Positions 6,539 to 11,100 of a stretch of DNA of 11,100 nt are shown one piece after another. How positions within the stretch are numbered: position 1 is the stretch's first letter; every line of letters begins with the position of its first letter. The stretch is from the NCBI GenBank assembly GCA_023419995.1, contig JAEZXF010000053.1, forward strand, positions 1 through 11,100, read 5' to 3'. The notes under the pieces are model-generated. The model had not been told where the DNA came from and ran no database searches. It was given only the letters and a program-made list of their open reading frames with translations. The position numbers and the translations under genes were made by a program. The stretch is from Pseudomonadota bacterium. GTDB lineage: Bacteria > Pseudomonadota > Alphaproteobacteria > Rhizobiales > Rhizobiaceae.

Positions 6539-7265
6539 GACCTATTGCGGCCCGGCCCCGGCGCCGGATGCGCTGCTGGCGGCCTGGAACCCGGATGCGA
6601 TCGCGATCGGCCTGTGCGCCGCGCTGGCCCTGCTTCATGTGCGCTATCGGCAGCCGGCCGGGCGCGTTCCGCTGCTCTTCGGCATCTCCCTCCTGCTCGT
6701 CCTGTTCCTGTCGCCGCTCTGCGCGCTGACCGTCGCGCTGTTCTCGGCCCGCGCCGCGCATCACGTCGTCCTCGTCGCCGTGGCGGCGCCGCTGCTGGCT
6801 CTGGCCTTCCCGGAGCGCGCGGACGCCGTGCGCCGCCTGCCGCTCCCGCTCCTCGCCGGCATTCACGCCGCCGTCCTGTGGCTGTGGCATGCGCCGCCGG
6901 TCTACGACGTCGCCATCCGCGGCGCCGTGCCCTACTGGACGATGCAGGCGAGCCTGCTCGCCAGCGCCGTGTTTCTGTGGCGCCGCATTCTGGCGCCGCG
7001 GACGCAGGCCGGGCCGGCGCTGCTCGCGCTGCTGGCGACCGTGGTGCAGATGGGCATGCTCGGCGCGCTGCTCGTCTTCGCCCGCGAGCCGCTCTATGCG
7101 CCGCATCTCGCGACGACGCTGCCCTACGGCCTGACGCCGCTCGCCGACCAGCAGCTCGCCGGCCTGATCATGTGGGTTCCGGCGGCGCTGCCCTATCTCG
7201 TCGCGGCCGCGCTGCTGCTTGGCGTTCGGTTCGAGCGCTCCGCCGCGCAGGCCGGTGGCCGATGA
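6531..7265 (+). CDS. ctaG: cytochrome c oxidase assembly protein, caa3_CtaG family
   Basis: 244-residue multi-pass membrane protein of the caa3-type CtaG family, which helps assemble heme-copper oxidases (likely in copper delivery to subunit I). Family landmarks are clear: SPLCALTVALFSARAAHH at 61-78, WLWHAPPVYD at 117-126 and DQQLAGLIMWVP at 206-217. Histidines 77, 78 and 120 are plausible metal ligands. About seven hydrophobic segments are visible. This family is unrelated to the Cox11/CtaG copper chaperone of the mitochondrial type. The start at ATG 6531 lies inside the last codons of fadE (8-base overlap) with GGAG at 6513-6516 and AAAGG at 6517-6521 upstream, so translation is probably coupled. 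It ends in an ATGA overlap with the next gene. Oxidase subunits II and I lie downstream, fitting the role. Confidence 0.92.
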   Translation: MAETYCGPAPAPDALLAAWNPDAIAIGLCAALALLHVRYRQPAGRVPLLFGISLLLVLFLSPLCALTVALFSARAAHHVVLVAVAAPLLALAFPERADAVRRLPLPLLAGIHAAVLWLWHAPPVYDVAIRGAVPYWTMQASLLASAVFLWRRILAPRTQAGPALLALLATVVQMGMLGALLVFAREPLYAPHLATTLPYGLTPLADQQLAGLIMWVPAALPYLVAAALLLGVRFERSAAQAGGR

Positions 7266-7756
7266 TCTGGCTGAAGATCCTCCATCTGGCGGCGATCGCG
7301 ATCTGGAGCGCCGGGCTGATCTGCCTGCCGGGCCTCTACGTGCAGCGCGCCCACGTCCCCAGCCGGGAATCGAAGCACCGGCTGCAGGCGATGGTGCGCT
7401 TCCTCTACGTCGCGGTGCTGTCGCCCGCCGCCTTCGTCGGCATCGGCAGCGGCACGGCGCTGATCTTCGCGCGCCAGGCCTTCGAGCCGTGGTTCTCGCT
7501 CAAGCTCGCCCTCGTCGGCGTGATGGTGACGATCCACATCCTCACCGGTCTCGTCATCGTCCGCCTGTTCGAGTCCGGCAACGTCTATCCCGTCTGGCGC
7601 TTCGTCGCGGTGACGGCGACGACGGTGGCGGTGGTGACGGCGATCCTCGTCGTGGTGCTGGCCAAGCCCGATCTGCCCGGCCTCTACCCGCAGGCGATGG
7701 CCGAGCCGGGCGCGCTGGCGCGGCTCGTCGCCGCCCTCAATCCTTTTCGGAGATGA
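7262..7756 (+). CDS. CopD / HemJ-like integral membrane protein
   Basis: 164-residue protein with about four transmembrane segments (near residues 5-24, 46-70, 79-102, 114-134). The opening resembles both the CopD family and HemJ-type protoporphyrinogen oxidases: H8 followed seven residues later by W15, then AGLxxLPGLYV. A lysine at 81 and histidine at 92 in the third segment also recall that fold. Either copper handling or heme biosynthesis would suit a neighbour of oxidase genes; I cannot decide between them, and it may simply be an oxidase accessory protein. ATG 7262 overlaps the ctaG stop in an ATGA arrangement, so it belongs to the same operon. Its last 20 bases (7737-7756) overlap the end of the opposite-strand DUF2231 gene. 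Confidence 0.85.
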   Translation: MIWLKILHLAAIAIWSAGLICLPGLYVQRAHVPSRESKHRLQAMVRFLYVAVLSPAAFVGIGSGTALIFARQAFEPWFSLKLALVGVMVTIHILTGLVIVRLFESGNVYPVWRFVAVTATTVAVVTAILVVVLAKPDLPGLYPQAMAEPGALARLVAALNPFRR

Positions 7757-8237
7757 TGAGGCCGATGCCGTGATCGAAGACCAGCTTGCCGCCATGCCAG
7801 CCAGCCAGCCCGGTGAAGACCGTCGCGAATACCGACAGCATCAGCCCGTGCGGCAGCACCGCGGCCTCGTCGACGAGGCGCAGGCCCCAGTTGAGGCCGG
7901 CGACCGAGATCAGCATCATCGCCGCCACCGCATGCGTCCAGCTGGCGACGCGCTTGCGGATGCCCGGCACCAGCAACAGCTCGGCCGTCCCGATCAGGCC
8001 CGCGCCGATGCCGGCGGCGAAGGCGAACCCGGCCGACCACAGCCCGGCGCGGACCCAGAACGGATCGGCCATCCACCAGTAGAACACGTCGCAGCCGAGC
8101 GTGGCGAGGACGAAGGCGATGGGGAAGTGCACGCTCATGGCGTGAAGGGGGTGCCCGGCGACCGCGACGGCGGACGCCACGGGCTCCTGCGCCACCTCCT
8201 CGATGACGGGATTGCCGGTTTCGCGGGTTTCGTCCAT
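7737..8237 (-). CDS. DUF2231 membrane protein
   Basis: 166-residue predicted membrane protein of the DUF2231 family, whose biochemical function is not established. Four hydrophobic segments are visible (about 36-54, 64-90, 101-121, 131-148). Conserved family features are GHPLHAMSVHFPIAF at 28-42, with histidines at 29, 32 and 37, W100/H102, and GGKLVFDHG at 149-157. The histidines inside or next to the membrane could bind metal or heme (inference). The start at ATG 8237 is supported by a strong AGGAGGG on the minus strand at 8249-8243, five bases away. It is inserted, on the opposite strand, between the assembly genes and the oxidase subunits, overlaps copD at its 3' end and is divergent from subunit II. 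Such genes are often found near oxidase clusters in Rhizobiales, but a role in the oxidase is unproven. Confidence 0.88.
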   Translation of the reverse strand: MDETRETGNPVIEEVAQEPVASAVAVAGHPLHAMSVHFPIAFVLATLGCDVFYWWMADPFWVRAGLWSAGFAFAAGIGAGLIGTAELLLVPGIRKRVASWTHAVAAMMLISVAGLNWGLRLVDEAAVLPHGLMLSVFATVFTGLAGWHGGKLVFDHGIGLIISEKD

Positions 8238-8249
8238 CGCTGCCCTCCT

Positions 8250-8981
8250 GTGCCGGATGCAAGCGCCGAGGGCCCCGGATGGTTCCGAGACGGGCGCATT
8301 TTCGTCCTGCCGGCGGCCGCCATGGCGCCGCTGCTGGCCGGCTGCTCGGGGCCGCTCTCGACGCTGCAGCCGGAGGGGCCGTCCGCGCGCGGCGCGGCGA
8401 CCCTATGGTGGATAATGCTCGCGGGCAGCGCCGCGATCTTCCTCGCCGTCGGCGCCGTCCTGCTGCTTGCCGTCCTGCGGCCGGGCGGGCTTCGCGCGTT
8501 CGGGGCGCACCGCACCATCCTGTGGGGCGGCCTCGTCATCCCTTCCATCATCCTCACTGCGCTGGTGACGGCCGCGCTTGCGCTCGGCGAGCGGCTTCTG
8601 GCCACGCCGCGCGAGGACATGCCGCTGCGCATCGAGGCCACGGCGCGGCAATGGGCGTGGGAGTTCCGCTATCCGGACGGCTCAACCTCGGCGGGCCGGC
8701 TCCACATGCCGGCCGGGCAGGACGTCGACTTCGCCGTGGTCAGCGCCGACGTCATCCATTCCTTCTGGATACCGCGCCTCGGCGGCAAGATCGACGCCAT
8801 CCCCGGCCACGAGAACGTCGTGCGCCTGCGTGCGGACAGGCCGGGCGTCTATGGCGGCGTCTGCGCCGAGTTCTGCGGCACCGGCCACGCGGCGATGGCC
8901 TTCACGGTCGAGGCGCACGAGGCGGCGGGTTTCGACGCGGCCATGGCCGGGTCGGTGCAGGCCGGTGAGGGGGAGGAATGA
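8250..8981 (+). CDS. coxB: cytochrome c oxidase subunit II, lipoprotein type (start uncertain)
   Basis: Periplasm-facing subunit that takes electrons from cytochrome c through the CuA centre. With the GTG start at 8250 it has 243 residues: a lipobox LLAGC with Cys32, then CSGPLSTLQPEGP, membrane helices at ~50-77 and ~89-117, and a cupredoxin domain. All CuA ligands are present: H170, C205 and C209 in CAEFC, H213 and M216. There is no fused cytochrome c domain. The start is unclear. GTG 8250 lacks a ribosome binding site and gives an acidic leader; ATG 8322 leaves only seven residues before the lipobox cysteine. The best initiation site, ATG 8279 with GAGGG at 8268-8272, is out of frame by one base, and removing one base near 8297-8300 would give a good lipoprotein signal. 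The stop overlaps the coxA start (ATGA). Confidence 0.88.
   Translation: MPDASAEGPGWFRDGRIFVLPAAAMAPLLAGCSGPLSTLQPEGPSARGAATLWWIMLAGSAAIFLAVGAVLLLAVLRPGGLRAFGAHRTILWGGLVIPSIILTALVTAALALGERLLATPREDMPLRIEATARQWAWEFRYPDGSTSAGRLHMPAGQDVDFAVVSADVIHSFWIPRLGGKIDAIPGHENVVRLRADRPGVYGGVCAEFCGTGHAAMAFTVEAHEAAGFDAAMAGSVQAGEGEE
8262..8286 (-). promoter_or_regulatory. possible EcfG-like promoter for the DUF2231 gene
   Basis: On the minus strand an exact GGAAC (8286-8282) is followed after 16 bases by CGCT (8265-8262), one mismatch from CGTT. It ends 24 bases before the DUF2231 ATG at 8237. It overlaps the likely 5' end of coxB, so the two divergent genes would compete for the same stretch. Weak on its own, stronger given the other GGAAC boxes in this window. 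Confidence 0.38.
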
Positions 8982-11100
8982 GCGCGGAGCCGGCCAATCC
9001 CGGCCCGGTGCGCCTGCACCGGGAACTGGCGGCGATCTGGGACACGCCGGCCGGCCGGGGTCGGCTGTCGGCGGTCAACCACACCGTGCTGGGCAAGCGC
9101 TTCATCGTCGCCGCCTTCGTCTTCTTCGCCATCGGCGGGATGCTGGCGATGCTGGTCCGCGTCCAGCTCGCCACCTCCGCGACGGCCTTCGTCGGGCCGG
9201 AGCTCTACGGCCAGATCTTCACCATGCACGGCACGGTGATGATGTTCCTGTTCGCGATCCCGCTGTTCGAGGGCTTCGCGATGTATCTGCTGCCCAAGCT
9301 GCTCGGCGCGCGCGATCTCGCCTTTCCGCGGCTGTCGGCCTACGGCTTCTGGTGCTACGTCTTCGGCGGCTCGATCCTGATCGGCGCGATGCTCGCCGGC
9401 GTGGCGCCGGACGGCGGCTGGTTCATGTACACGCCGCTGTCGTCGTCGGCCTACACGCCCGGCATCAACGCCGACGTCTGGCTGCTCGGCATCACCTTCG
9501 TCGAGATTTCGGCGCTGTCGGCCGCGGTCGAGATCGTCGTCTCGATCCTCAAGGTGCGCGCGCCGGGCATGAGCCTCGAGCGCATGCCGATCATGGCGTG
9601 GTATCTGCTGGTCACGGCGCTGATGATGCTGTTAGGCTTCCCGCCGCTCATCCTCGGCTCGGTCCTGCTCGAGCTCGAGCGGGCCTTCGACCTTCCCTTC
9701 TTCGATCCCGCGCGGGGCGGGGATGCGCTGCTGTGGCAGCACCTGTTCTGGCTGTTCGGCCATCCGGAGGTCTACATCATCTTCCTGCCGGCGGCGGGCG
9801 CGGTGTCGATGATGATCCCGACCTTCGCCCGCCACGAGCTCGTCGGCTACCGCGCCGTCGTCGTCGCCGTCGTCGCCGTCGGCTTCCTGTCGTTCGGGCT
9901 GTGGGTCCATCACATGTTCACCGTCGGCATCCCGCATCTGGCGCTCGCCTTCTTCTCGGCCGCGAGCGGCTTGGTGGCTGTGCCGACGGCGGTGCAGATC
10001 TTCGCCTGGATCGCGACGCTCGCGCAGGGGCGCACGGTTCGCCTCGAGGTGCCGATGCTCTGGCTCGGCGGCTTCTTCTTCATCTTCGTCATTGGCGGGC
10101 TGACGGGCGTGATGCTGGCCATGGTGCCGTTCAACTGGCAGGCGCACGACACGCATTTCGTCGTCGCGCACCTGCACTACGTGCTGGTCGGCGGCTTCGT
10201 CTTTCCGATGATGGCCGCGACCTGCTACTGGCTGCCGCACTTCACCGGCCGGGTCAGCGACCACCGGCTCTCGGTGCTGGCGTTCTGGCTGGTGTTCGCC
10301 GGCTTCAACATGACCTTCTTCCTGATGCACCTCACCGGGCTCACCGGCATGCCGCGCCGGGTCCACGCCTATCCGGAAGAGGCCGGCTGGGACTGGCTCA
10401 ACCTCGTCTCCTCCGTCGGCGGCTTCCTCATGGCGGCCGGCTTCGCGCTGTTCGTCGTCGACCTGGTGGTGCAGGTCCGCTTCGGCACCGGGTTCCGGCG
10501 CAATCCGTGGGGTGCGCGCACCGCCGAATGGGCGATGCCCACGCCGCCGCCCTCCTACGCATTCGCGTCGCTCCCGCCGGTCGGGGACCGGGCCGACAGG
10601 CTCGATCCAGACCGGCTCGGCGCGGAACTGGCCGGAGGCCGGGGCTATCTCGGCTTCGCCCGCAACGGCTGGATGGAGACGCTCGGCGTCGACATGGCGA
10701 CCGGCCGGCTGGAGCAGGTGATCGTGCTGCCGCGACAGAGCTACAAGCCGCTGGTCAGCGGGTTGGCGACCGGCGGCTTCGTTCTGTGCCTGCTGTTCAA
10801 GCTCTACGGGCTGTCGCTGGTCCTGCTGGCGCTGACGGTCGCCTCGCTCCTCGCCTGGACCGCGGGCATCGGCACGAGGCGGGACCTCGGGCCGCTGACG
10901 ATCGGCCGGGGCGAGACCGCGCCCGTCCATTGGGAGACGGAAAGGCCGCCCTCGTGGTGGGCGACGGTCCTCGCCTGCGCAGCCGACGCGACGCTGTTCG
11001 CGGCGCTGCTGTTCGGCGCGCTGTTCCTGTGGCTGGTCGCGCCGGGCTGGCCGCCGCCGTCGCGCGCCGCGCCGGACCCCGTCATCGCGCTGTCCTGCAC
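8978..11100 (+). CDS. coxA: cytochrome c oxidase subunit I fused to a subunit III-like domain (partial, runs off the window)
   Basis: At least 707 residues, open at the window end. Residues ~35-500 are a heme-copper oxidase catalytic subunit: H84 (low-spin heme), GHPEVY with H262 and Y266 (CuB and cross-linked Tyr), H311/H312 (CuB), H390/D391 (Mg site), H398 (heme a3) and H400 (heme a). E264 and D113 of the D-channel are kept. Unusual: the K-channel lysine (PTGIKIFSW in canonical enzymes) is Gln340 here (PTAVQIFAW), and the D-channel asparagines are replaced (FAMYLLP and FPRLSAYG instead of FGNYFMP and FPRMNN). After a hydrophilic linker (~500-610) and a helix pair (~612-645), PPSWWATVLACAADATLFAALL from ~668 looks like the start of subunit III, so this is a CoxA-CoxC fusion type. 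AGGAA precedes the ATG, which overlaps the coxB stop. Confidence 0.93.
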   Translation, partial: MSAEPANPGPVRLHRELAAIWDTPAGRGRLSAVNHTVLGKRFIVAAFVFFAIGGMLAMLVRVQLATSATAFVGPELYGQIFTMHGTVMMFLFAIPLFEGFAMYLLPKLLGARDLAFPRLSAYGFWCYVFGGSILIGAMLAGVAPDGGWFMYTPLSSSAYTPGINADVWLLGITFVEISALSAAVEIVVSILKVRAPGMSLERMPIMAWYLLVTALMMLLGFPPLILGSVLLELERAFDLPFFDPARGGDALLWQHLFWLFGHPEVYIIFLPAAGAVSMMIPTFARHELVGYRAVVVAVVAVGFLSFGLWVHHMFTVGIPHLALAFFSAASGLVAVPTAVQIFAWIATLAQGRTVRLEVPMLWLGGFFFIFVIGGLTGVMLAMVPFNWQAHDTHFVVAHLHYVLVGGFVFPMMAATCYWLPHFTGRVSDHRLSVLAFWLVFAGFNMTFFLMHLTGLTGMPRRVHAYPEEAGWDWLNLVSSVGGFLMAAGFALFVVDLVVQVRFGTGFRRNPWGARTAEWAMPTPPPSYAFASLPPVGDRADRLDPDRLGAELAGGRGYLGFARNGWMETLGVDMATGRLEQVIVLPRQSYKPLVSGLATGGFVLCLLFKLYGLSLVLLALTVASLLAWTAGIGTRRDLGPLTIGRGETAPVHWETERPPSWWATVLACAADATLFAALLFGALFLWLVAPGWPPPSRAAPDPVIALSC

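Noticed and set aside
9854..9882. GTC/GCC trinucleotide repeat
   Set aside because: It encodes a Val/Ala-rich transmembrane helix of CoxA (AVVVAVVAVG) and is explained by codon bias.
9632..10930. A 432-codon open frame on the minus strand opposite coxA
   Set aside because: Highly charged, His/Asp/Arg-rich shadow of the oxidase gene with no recognisable fold or ribosome binding site.
1..11100. tRNA, rRNA, CRISPR, transposons, phage or toxin-antitoxin genes
   Set aside because: No cloverleaf-like segment, spaced direct repeats, terminal inverted repeats, transposase motifs or toxin-antitoxin-like pairs were seen on reading both strands; the NepR-like/kinase pair does not resemble a toxin system.

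Overview
The window is very GC-rich and dense. Codon bias, an HWE-type histidine kinase, a NepR-like small protein and GGAAC-type promoters point to an alphaproteobacterium, most likely a member of the Rhizobiales/Hyphomicrobiales (inference; the genus cannot be read from this sequence). No RNA genes, insertion sequences, phage genes or CRISPR arrays were seen.

Layout. 1-86: promoter region with a consensus EcfG-type (general stress response sigma factor) promoter. 87-~1010 (+): multi-pass UPF0104/LPG_synthase_TM protein whose frame has no stop codon of its own. 1011-2474 (-): cytosolic phospholipase D/cardiolipin-synthase-like enzyme with two HKD motifs, convergent with the first gene and also preceded by a near-consensus EcfG-type promoter. 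2671-2868 (+): 65-residue NepR-like anti-sigma candidate. 3048-4145 (+): soluble HWE histidine kinase with a PAS-like sensor. 4268-6538 (+): FadE-type acyl-CoA dehydrogenase, preceded by a striking inverted repeat that covers its ribosome binding site. 6531-7265 (+): CtaG-type oxidase assembly protein. 7262-7756 (+): CopD/HemJ-like membrane protein. 7737-8237 (-): DUF2231 membrane protein. ~8250-8981 (+): cytochrome c oxidase subunit II with an intact CuA site and a problematic 5' end. 8978-end (+): oxidase subunit I with the start of a fused subunit III-like domain, cut by the window edge.

How it fits together. The left part looks like a stress/envelope module: two membrane-lipid genes facing each other, each with a GGAAC promoter, next to the two protein classes (NepR and HWE kinase) that control the alphaproteobacterial general stress response. 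No PhyR or EcfG gene is visible in the window. The right part is an accessory aa3-like terminal oxidase cluster with assembly proteins, joined to fadE by overlapping reading frames. Its subunit I keeps every metal ligand but lacks the usual K-channel lysine and two D-channel asparagines. GGAAC -35 boxes also precede fadE and the DUF2231 gene, which raises the possibility that the whole neighbourhood belongs to the general stress regulon. The main novelty candidates are this stress-regulon layout with an orphan NepR/HWE pair, the fadE leader hairpin, and the non-canonical oxidase.
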